DNA of 43,760 bases. Origin: a virus. Below are positions 13,347 to 22,300 of the stretch, in pieces. The notes below the pieces were generated by a model. That model was given only the letters and a program-made list of their open reading frames with translations. It had not been told where the DNA came from and did no database searches. Made by a program: the position numbers and the translations under genes. The stretch covers positions 1 to 43,760 of the IMG/VR virus record IMGVR_UViG_3300028857_000012, one strand, 5' to 3'. Within the stretch, counting starts at the first letter, position 1; each line of letters opens with the position of its first letter.

Positions 13347-13889
13347 ATGTCGAAGTTCATTGATCTTTCGGGAAGGCAATTTGGGTTCCTGCTAGTAGTA
13401 GAGCCCACAGAACATAGGGAGTTCGGATCGGTGGTGTTCAAATGCTTGTGTACAAGATGCGGCTCCACCTGCTACAAGGCAGGGCACGCTATATCATCAG
13501 GGCAGGTTAAGTCCTGTGGATGCGCAGATAGGAGGGGAAAATCATTGAAAGTGTCAAGAGAGGAGTACCTTGCTAAAGTAAAGGAAGATGCTAGGATACG
13601 TCGCAGTTTACTGGACGCCGCTCACTACCATGAGAATACACAGAAGGCTACATGTATGTTGTATGAGCCAAACCGGAAAGAGCGCAGGCACCCGATAGAC
13701 GAGTGCTACGCCGCGGTCGAGCTTATATGCGATGACCGTAACTGCACACTATACAAACCAATGGAGGAGAAAGAAAATGACAACGAAAAGAGTAAAGACG
13801 ATAGAGGAGAGGCTGACCTTCCTATACGAACAGCGTCAGAAGATCAAAGCGTTGGAGGAAGAGAAGTCTGGCCTGCAAACAGAGTATGA
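13347..13889 (+). CDS. Zinc-finger phage protein, 180 aa
   Basis: The N-terminal 60 residues (IDLSGRQFGFLLVVEP...KCLCTRCGSTCYKAG...SGQVKSCGC) match the small zinc-binding module often found at the start of phage AP2/HNH-type proteins. No HNH or AP2 domain follows. The rest is charged, with two more cysteines. The last 37 codons overlap the next gene by 113 bases in another frame, an unusually long overlap. The C-terminal tail may be an accidental extension after a lost stop. Probable DNA-binding protein. Confidence 0.7.
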   Translation: MSKFIDLSGRQFGFLLVVEPTEHREFGSVVFKCLCTRCGSTCYKAGHAISSGQVKSCGCADRRGKSLKVSREEYLAKVKEDARIRRSLLDAAHYHENTQKATCMLYEPNRKERRHPIDECYAAVELICDDRNCTLYKPMEEKENDNEKSKDDRGEADLPIRTASEDQSVGGREVWPANRV

Positions 13890-14163
13890 TGACCAAGAGT
13901 ATCTACTGATTCAGGCCATGCAGGAAGCCGGGATGACAACATGCGGAATATCGAACTGCACAGCGTCTCTGAAACTTGAGAAGTATCCGAAGATCGATGA
14001 CATGGAAAACTTCGTGCAGTGGTGCGCCGACAACGGGCAAGCCGGTATGTTGCAGAAGAGAGTGTCCAAGGCTGTGTTCGACGAGTTCTTCAACCTAAAC
14101 GGGGAATATCCCGAAGGGATTGATACCTACGACAAGCTGACGCTCGGACTCAGAAAGAGGTAG
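13777..14163 (+). CDS. Hypothetical coiled-coil protein, 128 aa
   Basis: The start is set at ATG 13777, eight bases after ATGGAGGAG, rather than the upstream in-frame ATG at 13732. The N-terminal third (RLTFLYEQRQKIKALEEEKSGLQTEYDDQEYLLIQAMQEAG) is a clear coiled coil. The C-terminal part is compact, with several aromatic residues. By size and layout it resembles small phage nuclease-associated or Gp157/Gam-like proteins, but no match is certain. Confidence 0.65.
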   Translation: MTTKRVKTIEERLTFLYEQRQKIKALEEEKSGLQTEYDDQEYLLIQAMQEAGMTTCGISNCTASLKLEKYPKIDDMENFVQWCADNGQAGMLQKRVSKAVFDEFFNLNGEYPEGIDTYDKLTLGLRKR

Positions 14164-14167
14164 CGCC

Positions 14168-14809
14168 GTGAAGACAAAGATAGTAATCGGAGTACCAATC
14201 GGTGACAATGCGCCGAGTGGGTTCATGCAATGCCTAAGCGACCTGCTTGTGTATATGGCAGGAAAGAAGTATGATGTAGAGGTGCGGATGCACGAGGGGT
14301 CTATCGTGGCCACATCTAGGCAGAGGATAGCAGAGTACGCGCTATCGGTCAAAGCATCCCACCTGATGTTCATAGACTCGGACATGGTATTCCCAAAGAA
14401 CCTGATAGAAAAGTTGCTGTTAGACGGAGAGGACATCGTATCCGCCAAGTTCTTCAAGAGGTACACTCCGTTTGAACCGTGCTTCTACATCTACACTGAC
14501 ATAACAGAAGTACCGCCCAAACTGTGTATACCCACTACTTGGGTAAGCAATGGAATGTGCCCGGTAGACGCCACCGGTCTAGCCTCTACGCTGATTGACT
14601 GCAATGTTTTGAAAGGTATGAGTGGTGACATGTTTACACCTAGGGTGGCAGGTATCGGTGAGGACATCGAGTTCTGCGCACAGGCAAGGGAGGCAGGATT
14701 TCGTGTGTGGGTAGACCTAAGACTTGAGGCCGGTCACATAGGTCGCCGAGTTGCAGGGGAGGCACAATACTTGGAGGTGAGAGGCTGTGATAGCGATAGC
14801 AAGGGATGA
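14168..14809 (+). CDS. GT-A fold glycosyltransferase-like protein
   Basis: 213 aa with a GTG start. Features of a GT-A (family 2-like) fold: N-terminal strand IVIGVPIGDNAP, the metal-binding DSD in FIDSDMVFP (residues about 70-75), and a late GEDIEFCAQAREAGF followed by H in EAGHIG. It likely transfers a nucleotide-sugar moiety. The acceptor is unknown: phage DNA, a host surface polymer or a protein. Its place among replication genes is unusual. No base-modifying partner gene is visible. It overlaps the next gene by 23 bases. Confidence 0.78.
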   Translation: MKTKIVIGVPIGDNAPSGFMQCLSDLLVYMAGKKYDVEVRMHEGSIVATSRQRIAEYALSVKASHLMFIDSDMVFPKNLIEKLLLDGEDIVSAKFFKRYTPFEPCFYIYTDITEVPPKLCIPTTWVSNGMCPVDATGLASTLIDCNVLKGMSGDMFTPRVAGIGEDIEFCAQAREAGFRVWVDLRLEAGHIGRRVAGEAQYLEVRGCDSDSKG

Positions 14810-15326
14810 TGAATACGAGAAGTCATGCCAAGCATTTGAAGGATTTGAAGGAACTGCGGTCTTCGATGAAAGGCTGATGCAACACCTAGACGGCAGGCTC
14901 AGGGAGCGAATAAACGAATATCGAGCAACTCTTCCTGGTTGGGGTGCTGTAGTTGTTGATGCCCCTACTATGAGAATGGTGACTACAGCACCGCTGAATA
15001 CTATAACAACAGGCGGCCCTAGGGGTGGTATGGCAATATTTGGGGATGGAGACCCGCGCAGACTGGCCACACGCTTCGACGATGATTTTATGCACGCTCC
15101 TGTGCATCACGAAGTAAATGCATTTGACCGCGCGCAGTATGAAACTGTTATAGAGGCCATGCGGTGCGACATCAGGAGGCTTCAACGAACGCTTGAGGAA
15201 ATGAAAGTAGAGCAGTGCAGAGATACGCCCTTCATAGTCAAGTTACGGAGGGAGATGCGCAATCCTGCTCCAACGATTAAGGAATTTATCAAATGGTTGT
15301 TCCGGGCTGAAAAGCCCGTGCAATAA
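14787..15326 (+). CDS. Hypothetical protein with MIAIARD leader, 179 aa
   Basis: A GTG start at 14787 inside the previous gene gives MIAIARD, another variant of the shared leader, here on a longer protein far from the two arrays. The middle has a Gly/Pro-rich loop region (ITTGGPRGGMAIFGDGD), then a helical segment (VIEAMRCDIRRLQRTLEEMKVEQ). A GAAA-loop hairpin (CGGGCT/AGCCCG, 15303-15318) falls in the last codons. Function unknown. Confidence 0.65.
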   Translation: MIAIARDDEYEKSCQAFEGFEGTAVFDERLMQHLDGRLRERINEYRATLPGWGAVVVDAPTMRMVTTAPLNTITTGGPRGGMAIFGDGDPRRLATRFDDDFMHAPVHHEVNAFDRAQYETVIEAMRCDIRRLQRTLEEMKVEQCRDTPFIVKLRREMRNPAPTIKEFIKWLFRAEKPVQ

Positions 15327-15350
15327 AGAAGAATCTCACGATATAGCACC

Positions 15351-15365
15351 GCGTACAGTGTACGC
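15351..15365. promoter_or_regulatory. Perfect 15-bp palindrome before the SSB-like gene
   Basis: GCGTACA-G-TGTACGC at 15351-15365 has 7-bp arms and a single central base, and lies 17 bases upstream of the ATG at 15383. It could be an operator for a dimeric regulator or a short hairpin in the leader. I saw no second copy. Confidence 0.5.
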
Positions 15366-15382
15366 AACAAGGAGGAAACCAC

Positions 15383-16168
15383 ATGACAACGAAAAAGGAC
15401 GAATTAGCGCTCGTAGAGCAAGAAACAGCGGTAACGCAGGCGCCGAGAACTACAGGCAGAGGTTTTGAGAACGTGGACTTGGAAACGATCACAATGCCGA
15501 GAGGGAAGTTGCTCCAAAGCAATAGCCCTGAGGTAGCGGATCGTGACTACAACATGCGGGCAGGTGATATCATTCACACACTTCTCATGGAGAAGGTTCC
15601 TGAGAAGTTTATCCCGCTCTCTATCTTCGACACTAACATCATGTTCGTTCCTAGAACAGAGGAACGCAAGGCGGCAATGAAAGCAAAGCTCGGCTTGAGT
15701 GACGAGGACATGGCGGGGCAGATCGTATGTCGGGCAGACGATGGGAAGCACGGAACTCGGTACGGAAGTTGTGTCGAGTGCGGATTATGCAAGTTCAACG
15801 GGAACGAGAAGCCGTGGTGTAACGCTACGATCAACGTGCTCGCTGACCCAGTGAATGAGGACAAGCTCGATATGCCGGTGGTGTACCAGTTTGCCAACAC
15901 ATCGTACAAGCACGGAAAGAAATTCCGCGACACCGCGTTCTACGCATCTCTCGGTCAGGATTTGTTCAGCAGAATTTACAAGCTTGAGTCCTTCCTTGCT
16001 CAAGCCGCAGGCAACTCATGGTTTGAAATGAGAGTAAAACCGGCAGGATTAGTGTCATCGGAACTCTACCCTGCTGTCGAGGCGCAGTATAACGCCTTTG
16101 CGAACAAGAACATCATAGTTGATGCTGAGGAAGACGCTCCTATTACGTCGGACAAGCCGTCTTACTAG
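15383..16168 (+). CDS. SSB-like conserved phage protein, 261 aa
   Basis: The order ITMPRGKLLQSNSPEV, PEKFIPLSIF, MPVVYQFANTSYKHGKKF, DLFSRIYKL, WFEMRVKPAG matches a conserved phage protein often found next to polymerase and helicase genes and thought to bind single-stranded DNA. A cysteine set (CVECGLCKFNGNEKPWC, about residues 131-148) probably binds zinc. The N-terminus is flexible and the C-terminus acidic (VDAEEDAPITSD), as in many SSBs that recruit partners by an acidic tail. RBS AGGAGG. It precedes the polymerase gene. The function is inferred from family resemblance and context. Confidence 0.65.
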   Translation: MTTKKDELALVEQETAVTQAPRTTGRGFENVDLETITMPRGKLLQSNSPEVADRDYNMRAGDIIHTLLMEKVPEKFIPLSIFDTNIMFVPRTEERKAAMKAKLGLSDEDMAGQIVCRADDGKHGTRYGSCVECGLCKFNGNEKPWCNATINVLADPVNEDKLDMPVVYQFANTSYKHGKKFRDTAFYASLGQDLFSRIYKLESFLAQAAGNSWFEMRVKPAGLVSSELYPAVEAQYNAFANKNIIVDAEEDAPITSDKPSY

Positions 16169-16188
16169 TAGTAACCTGTAGTTAAAAA

Positions 16189-16232
16189 CCGAGGCTCTAA
16201 TTTGACTTCTAAGCGTCTTTTTAGAGCCTCGG
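16189..16232 (+). terminator. Strong 12-bp inverted repeat upstream of DNA polymerase
   Basis: CCGAGGCTCTAA (16189-16200) pairs perfectly with TTAGAGCCTCGG (16221-16232) across a 20-nt loop. Flanking TAGTAGTA and TACTACTA can extend the structure. No T run follows on the + strand, so it may stabilise or process the mRNA, or attenuate entry into the polymerase gene, rather than terminate fully. Confidence 0.6.
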
Positions 16233-16265
16233 CTACTACTATTACCTGTAAAAAGGAGACATTAA

Positions 16266-18353
16266 ATGCGCATTAAGGAATTTCCGGTATATGACACACC
16301 AGTTGACAGATTTAAGTCTCTCGATGCACCCGGACACGCCAAACTGGCAAAGTTTATTATAGCTAACAGCATTATGGTGGCGATAGACACAGAAACTTAC
16401 TACGACCCTGAGCTTAGGGCTGTTGTTAGATTCGTACAAGGTTCGCCAAACAACAGGCCATTCTGCATGACACTTACTTACGTGTCTGAGGATGGTGAGT
16501 ACAACAGCTTCTATGCTGAGCAGGACTGCATCACTATGTACAAAGACATGCTGTACAGCGGGAACGTGGCGAAGATACTTCACAACGCCAAGTACGACAT
16601 GCACATGCTGATGAATATCGGGCTAGAAGTTCGGGGGAAGATTTGGGACACCATGCTGATGATACACCTGATAGATGAAGAGCACGTGTGTAATACGCCA
16701 TCAGGCGGTAAGGTTGAGTCGAAGAAGCTGAAAGACCTTGCATACCATTACCTAGGTGAGGACGGGCATAAGTACGAAGACCTTGTGGACGAGGTGCGTC
16801 ACTGCATCGCGCTACGCAGGGAGTGCGCAAAGAACCTCGTGTCCTACAAGGACGCGGCGGATGCGTGCCCTCTGATAATGAAGGACTATGCCTGCTCTGA
16901 TACCGAGTTCACATACCAGTTGTTCGTGCTGTTCTACGAAGAGCTCGTCAAGCAAGAGTTGCTTGAAGCATACGACGTTGACTTCAACGCCACGATGGCG
17001 ACACTCTATCAGGAGCGAGATGGCATACTCGTAGACATAGACTACTTCGACGCCGTTGAGGCAGAGTTGCAGGCTAACATGGACGAGACCACAGCGCTGA
17101 TAATCGAGCTGATACCAAAGGGCCTGAACATCAATTCGGGCCGAGACTTGGTAGAAGGATTCGCTACACTAGGGCTGACATGGAGATGGTACACAGAGAA
17201 GGGGGAGGTGAAGACAGATGACAAGATACTTAGGAACCTGAACAATCTGTACGTGGGAACACCGCTAGCAGAACTGGCGTCCTTAATAATGCAATACAGG
17301 GAGTCATCAAAGCTCGTCGGTACTTTCATCGCACAGATACGGCAGTTTACACAGTGGGACGGGAGAATACACCCTAACTTCAATGTGTCGCCGCGTGACG
17401 ACGGTAAAGGTGGTACCGTAACTGGTCGCCTGTCTAGCTCCGACCCCAATCTGCAAAACATGCCGAAGGACGACAAGCGTATCCGCAAGGGCATCATACC
17501 TACGCCGGGGTACGTATTCGTGGAAATGGACTACTCTCAACAGGAGTACCGGCTGTTGGCGCACTATGCGCAGGACAGGAACTTCATGCAGATCGTTCAT
17601 GACGGGAAAGACATCCACGCGGGCACCGCTGAGCTACTGCTTCACGTAAGCATGGCGGAGTCCATGATGAAGAAGTACCGTGACGTTGGAAAGCGTCTCA
17701 ACTTCGCTTTAGTCTACGGCCTAGGCCTAGCCGCGCTTGCCGCGTCGCTGGGACTCAAGATAGACGAGCCCACATACAAGAAGGCTAGCTTCTTTCTGAG
17801 AAACTACGGGTGTGTTCCATGGGGCATGCCAACACTGGACATCGCCCTCAATTTATGTCATAATGAGGGCGAGAAGGAAATAGTTACATACTACTATTCC
17901 GACGAGGCTAAGGGTGCAATCGCAGAGGCCGAGAGAATCAAGTCTGAGTATTTCAGACAATTCCCACAAATTCAAGACTTACTCAAAGCGTGCATCAACA
18001 CGGCAAAGTATCGTGGATGGATTAAGACATGGACTGGCAGGAGACGGCACTTCAAGAACCCAAAAGCAGATGGCTATAAAGCACCAAATGCTCTGATACA
18101 GGGGGGGTGCGGCGACATCACGAAAATTAAAATGTGGGAGTGTGTGCAATACCTGAAACCCTACAAATCGAGGCTAATCAACAACATCCACGATGCCTTG
18201 CTATTTGAGATTCACAAGAGCGAGATGCGCCTGATACCTGAACTTGCCGCTATCATGAAGGACTTAGATTTCAGCGTCCCTATGGATTGCAGTATCGAAA
18301 TGTCTGAAAAGTCATGGGGGGATATGAAAGATTATGAGTATGAACAAAATTAG
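16266..18353 (+). CDS. Family A DNA polymerase with 3'-5' exonuclease
   Basis: 695 aa, T7-like size. Exonuclease motifs: Exo I AIDTETYYDP (D41, E43), Exo II HNAKYDMHML (about 104-113), Exo III YACSDTEFTYQLF (about 207-219). Polymerase motifs: A FVEMDYSQQEYRLL (about 417-430), B RDVGKRLNFALVYG (about 472-485), C NNIHDALLFE (about 638-647). All key residues are present, so it should be a proofreading replicase. There is no 5'-3' exonuclease domain. RBS AAAAAGGAG before ATG 16266. The 3' end overlaps the next gene by 20 bases. Confidence 0.97.
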   Translation: MRIKEFPVYDTPVDRFKSLDAPGHAKLAKFIIANSIMVAIDTETYYDPELRAVVRFVQGSPNNRPFCMTLTYVSEDGEYNSFYAEQDCITMYKDMLYSGNVAKILHNAKYDMHMLMNIGLEVRGKIWDTMLMIHLIDEEHVCNTPSGGKVESKKLKDLAYHYLGEDGHKYEDLVDEVRHCIALRRECAKNLVSYKDAADACPLIMKDYACSDTEFTYQLFVLFYEELVKQELLEAYDVDFNATMATLYQERDGILVDIDYFDAVEAELQANMDETTALIIELIPKGLNINSGRDLVEGFATLGLTWRWYTEKGEVKTDDKILRNLNNLYVGTPLAELASLIMQYRESSKLVGTFIAQIRQFTQWDGRIHPNFNVSPRDDGKGGTVTGRLSSSDPNLQNMPKDDKRIRKGIIPTPGYVFVEMDYSQQEYRLLAHYAQDRNFMQIVHDGKDIHAGTAELLLHVSMAESMMKKYRDVGKRLNFALVYGLGLAALAASLGLKIDEPTYKKASFFLRNYGCVPWGMPTLDIALNLCHNEGEKEIVTYYYSDEAKGAIAEAERIKSEYFRQFPQIQDLLKACINTAKYRGWIKTWTGRRRHFKNPKADGYKAPNALIQGGCGDITKIKMWECVQYLKPYKSRLINNIHDALLFEIHKSEMRLIPELAAIMKDLDFSVPMDCSIEMSEKSWGDMKDYEYEQN

Positions 18354-18651
18354 ATCGGATATATCAAAGACAGCAAAGAGCGAGCTCCTATCGGCTATGT
18401 TCATATACGGAGAGCACCACTCAACACACGAGGCTTACGCAGTGCTTCTTGAGGAAATGGAAGAGATGGAAGAAGACCACGCGCGATGCCGCGGCGGGAT
18501 AGAAAAAGCTTGGGCTAGTGTTCGTTCAAATGACGCTGATAAGTTGAGCTCCACATTAACACTGCTACGCAACGACCTGCTCAACATGACAGCAGAAGGG
18601 GTGCAATGTATTGCAATGGTGGACAAATGGATAAGGTTACTCAATCGCTGA
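18334..18651 (+). CDS. Hypothetical helical protein, 105 aa
   Basis: It starts inside the polymerase gene end (ATG 18334, second ATG 18340). All-helical, with an acidic stretch (LLEEMEEMEEDHARC) and pattern typical of small phage proteins placed beside a polymerase. The end overlaps the 3D-domain gene by 25 bases. No domain recognised. Confidence 0.65.
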   Translation: MSMNKIRSDISKTAKSELLSAMFIYGEHHSTHEAYAVLLEEMEEMEEDHARCRGGIEKAWASVRSNDADKLSSTLTLLRNDLLNMTAEGVQCIAMVDKWIRLLNR

Positions 18652-19106
18652 TCGCAGTTATCTTTGTACTTTTACTGGTATTCATGTCAGAATATGTCAT
18701 CGAACGTCAGGATGTGGCCGCTCTGAAATCCGAAAATAAGGAGCTACGCTCCGAGGTTACCAAGCAGATTGCGGTGACCAAGGAGTTCTCGGATAAGAAC
18801 GCTCGCCTGAGAGTCGTCATCGACCGGCTTGAGGGCATCAAAGGCGTCACCGTGGCATCGGTATCCTACTACGCGCCTACTGGAAACAACACAGCGACAG
18901 GGGTAGCACCGAAGACAGGCGAGACTGCCGCAGTAGACCCTACACTGATACCGCTAGGCAGTGAGGTATACATACAGGGTGAGGGTTGGCGCAAAGCAGA
19001 AGACACCGGGGGGTACATCAAGGGAGCTAGAATAGACGTATTCGTTAATACAGAGGAAGAGGCTATCGACCGCGGACGCGTCAATAGACTTGTACTATGG
19101 AGGTGA
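18627..19106 (+). CDS. Membrane-anchored 3D-domain protein (probable cell-wall lytic factor)
   Basis: The start is put at ATG 18627 (upstream ATG 18606 possible). Residues 4-25 are a hydrophobic signal anchor (SLIAVIFVLLLVFMSEYVI), residues 28-65 a coiled coil, and the rest a 3D domain (MltA-like double-psi barrel). The three aspartates are visible: VDPTLIPLGSEVYI, AEDTGGYIKG and ARIDVFV. Such domains act on peptidoglycan glycan strands. It lies at the end of the early operon rather than in the lysis block, so it may alter the host wall or support lysis. Confidence 0.85.
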   Translation: MDKVTQSLIAVIFVLLLVFMSEYVIERQDVAALKSENKELRSEVTKQIAVTKEFSDKNARLRVVIDRLEGIKGVTVASVSYYAPTGNNTATGVAPKTGETAAVDPTLIPLGSEVYIQGEGWRKAEDTGGYIKGARIDVFVNTEEEAIDRGRVNRLVLWR

Positions 19107-19210
19107 CTACGGATGGAACAGACTGCACATTGCACGCGCCTGAAACCGGATGCCCCGGAAACACAAGTAAGAAGGATGCACTGAATGACATCACGGCAAA
19201 TATTAGCTAG
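19103..19210 (+). CDS. Possible 35-aa terminal protein of the early operon
   Basis: A GTG at 19103 overlaps the previous stop (GTGA) and opens a 35-codon frame with two cysteines, ending 11 bases before the terminator. The ribosome binding site is too close (GGAG directly adjacent). The competing ATG frame at 19113 (23 codons) has better spacing. Either or neither may be used. Confidence 0.3.
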   Translation: MTTDGTDCTLHAPETGCPGNTSKKDALNDITANIS

Positions 19211-19221
19211 CAACACAATGT

Positions 19222-19260
19222 AAAAGCCCCGGAGCTGTAATGGCTCCGGGGCTTTTTTTC
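19222..19260. terminator. Bidirectional terminator between convergent operons
   Basis: A perfect 14-bp stem, AAAAGCCCCGGAGC with GCTCCGGGGCTTTT (19222-19235 with 19243-19256), has a 7-base loop, a T run on the + strand and an A run that serves as a T run on the - strand. It ends both the early (rightward) and late (leftward) transcription units. Confidence 0.95.
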
Positions 19261-19300
19261 GTCATTTTTTTGGCTTACACTTGCTCATTTTATACCCTCC

Positions 19301-22300
19301 TTACTTCTGCTGATTGTAATAGTCAGGGTTAATTTGGTAGGTATCGTACCAGTCTCCGTTATTAGAGCCAGTGGCCTGATTGATGGTCTTGATTACTGCC
19401 CCCATCTTCTTCTTGTTGCCTATGAGTGCCGCAAGCTGTGACGCGTAGTCTCGGTCGCGATTCGTTGCGGCCTGCTGGGGGTCTAGGTATTTGACCATAT
19501 TCGATGTGGTCATTCTCTGCACTGCGCCGCGGACTCCCGGTGTCGTGTTGGCGTCGCGCGACCCCTGCACTGATCCCGGCACACGGTCAGCAGGTGCTAG
19601 GTATTTGTTGAGGTCGTTCAGTGCGCCCGTAGACCCTGCGACGCGGTCAATCGCTGTCGCGGCTTTCGGGTTCTTTGCGAGTATATTTTGCAGGTACGGG
19701 TTGTTTGCTATCAGCCTGCCTGTTGCAGTGGATGGTGACGCCAGGTCTGTCATGGCTGTAGCTGACCCGTCCTGTGAGTACAGCGATCCGCCTGTAAGGA
19801 AATTGTACCCTGTTCCTACCTCGATGGGTATCTTTATCATCGGATTCAGCATGGAAGCGGCATCTGCACCGTTGAAGTATAAATCTCCAGCGGGTGCGCC
19901 GAAGTCAAGCATCTTGGTTCTTCCGTCTGCCGTATTCTCATACGGAACGGCGAAGTTTCTACGCTCATAATCAGGCACATCTTCGTAGTTGGTTCCGGTT
20001 ACTTCGGAGCCTACTTTTGTTGCTCTTGACAGCGCCACATATGGCCTAGGGTCGTTCAGTATGCTTTCTACCTGCAATGGGATGTTTTTCCTTGCCCATG
20101 TGTAGAACGGCAACACGAGCTTGATGTTCTTCTCAAACTCGCTGATGTCCTGATAGTCAAACTGATACTTCTGCACCATTTCTGCCGCCACTTCCGGCGA
20201 TAATCCTGCTTTTCGGTTCGCGATGTAGTTGACAGCACGGATGTATTCCTCGGCCCTGTTTCCTACGGCTCTGCTTCCGGCCGACACCGTTGCCGCTGGG
20301 TGACTTACCAGTCTCTCCCCCAGCCCGCCAGAGTTTCTACGAAGCATATCCTCTGCTGTGCCGTGTTTCAGCGTGTTGCTGTCAGTCAGCATGAAGGTTC
20401 CGAGGGCGTTGTTCTGCACCATCTCTTCGTAGATTTCCTTTGCAGTGTACTCTTTACCGCTGATGTTTATCAGGCTTTTTCCTGCGCTACCCCCACCATG
20501 AGCCGCTACCATAACAGCGGCTCTTTGTGTTGTGGGGTCTGCGATGGCAGTTCCTAGGTTCAGGAAGTTGTTGAAAGTACCGGACGCGATGTTGCGCAGG
20601 TGGTACTTGACGTTCATGCCTGTTACGAGTGGTTTCCATGCTCCGTAGAACTTGTTCACCACATTAACCATGGCGCTCGCCCCGTTGGTGAGCTGTACTT
20701 TAGAAGTTCTGTTGTACTTGTCAGCCATTCCTTTTGGGAGTGCGTACATCTCCAAATCAGCGCTTCCCACGAGATTCTTTGCATCCTGCTCACTGATTTT
20801 CGTCAGCGCATCTCCATGATTTTCAAGCAGTTTCTGTAATGCAGACGCCTCTTTGGTTCCGGTAAGATCGGTGAAGCCTGCGCTGAACCCCTCCGGCATC
20901 TGTGTAGTTCCTACACTTCCTGGAAGGTTGTCAGTGTACTGCTTGATTCCTTTTTCTAACCCGTCTACAGAGAACATCTTGACCTTAGCCACAGGTACTA
21001 CGATGTCATACCCCTCATACATTGCCTGCTTAGCATCTGACGCGCTTTTTATGCGTTTCCCAAAGGTTCCGAGAGCCTCATTGATCGTCGTTCTATCTGC
21101 TACCATCTTGTTTGAGCTGAGCTGTCTTGTCATAAATGAGGCGAGGGCTGACTCCTCAAGAAACTTGTAGTCATCAGGTACGGTTTTGCCCGAGCTGTTC
21201 AGCTTGTCGCGTATCTTGGCGTTGATCTCCTCTGCTGTAAGATTCTTGTATTCTGCATTTCTAGCAGTGTTGAATGTATTCTGAATATTCAGGTTACGCG
21301 TCATTCCGCCCTTGCGCATCTGCGAGTTGATCTCATGGTTGATGACTCTAGGGAAGTACGTGGGAGCATCTTTCCCCGTCTTGTCGATACCCTTAACAAA
21401 CTGGTCTTCCACATTGTGAAGGATTCCGAGCGATTTCTCGTGCATCCCTACGCCTTTCAGGGACGAGGTGTAGATGTTCTTTAGGTCAAGCAATGTCATA
21501 TTGGCAGGGTCTTTTACGATGTCAGGGAACTGCTGTGCGAGCTCCTCTGCGGCTTTCACTTTTCTCGGAGTATCCGTGATGACGGTGTCCCACTCTTCGG
21601 TTGTGAGGCCAGCCCCCTTCTTGACGATCAGCCTATCCATGACTTTGTCTACATCATGGCCGCGAACCAGCGTGCCGCGTTGCAGTGCCGCTATATTCCG
21701 GAATACCTTGGACGAAGTGTGGTCGGCTAGATTCTGCATGCCCTGCTGGGTGTTGTTAAACTTCTTGAACAGCGTCTCTTCCTGCGGAGTCAGGCCTGCT
21801 ACGTGTGAATTACTGAAAGCATCCCCGGCTAAATTACCCGCCTTGCTAAGTGCAGTATCTGAATTATGGGCTCCTCCTAAAGAAATTCTAGCGTTGGCTC
21901 CGATATCCTGCATCTTCTTTCCCGAGACGAGCTGTTTTCCGGCGATCTTTATTCCAGCTCCTGCATGAGCGTCAGCAGACGCTTGCGCCGCAGCGCGTGA
22001 TTGTGCGGCGTGCTCGGATACCTTAGCGGCGTGTTCCGTGGTACCTACCGACTTCGCATCTAGCCCAAGGGAATGTGCATAGATGTTCTCGTCAATGGTT
22101 GCGTAGGGAACATCCAATGACTTCGCTAGGTCACGCTTCGATGTGACGCCGTGAATCTTCTGCAACTCCTCAGTAGCCTTTGTTATTTTCTTCGCCTTTT
22201 CGTACTTCTCATATTTCGACAGGGTTTCCTCTGCAAGCGTGGCTCTGCGTCCTGTTGCGGCACCTTTTACAAGGGAGCCTACTCCGGTTCCGCCTATCAG

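Noticed and set aside
14168-14809. Dedicated DNA hypermodification pathway
   Set aside because: No thymidylate-synthase-like, hydroxylase or nucleotide kinase gene is found to supply a modified base.
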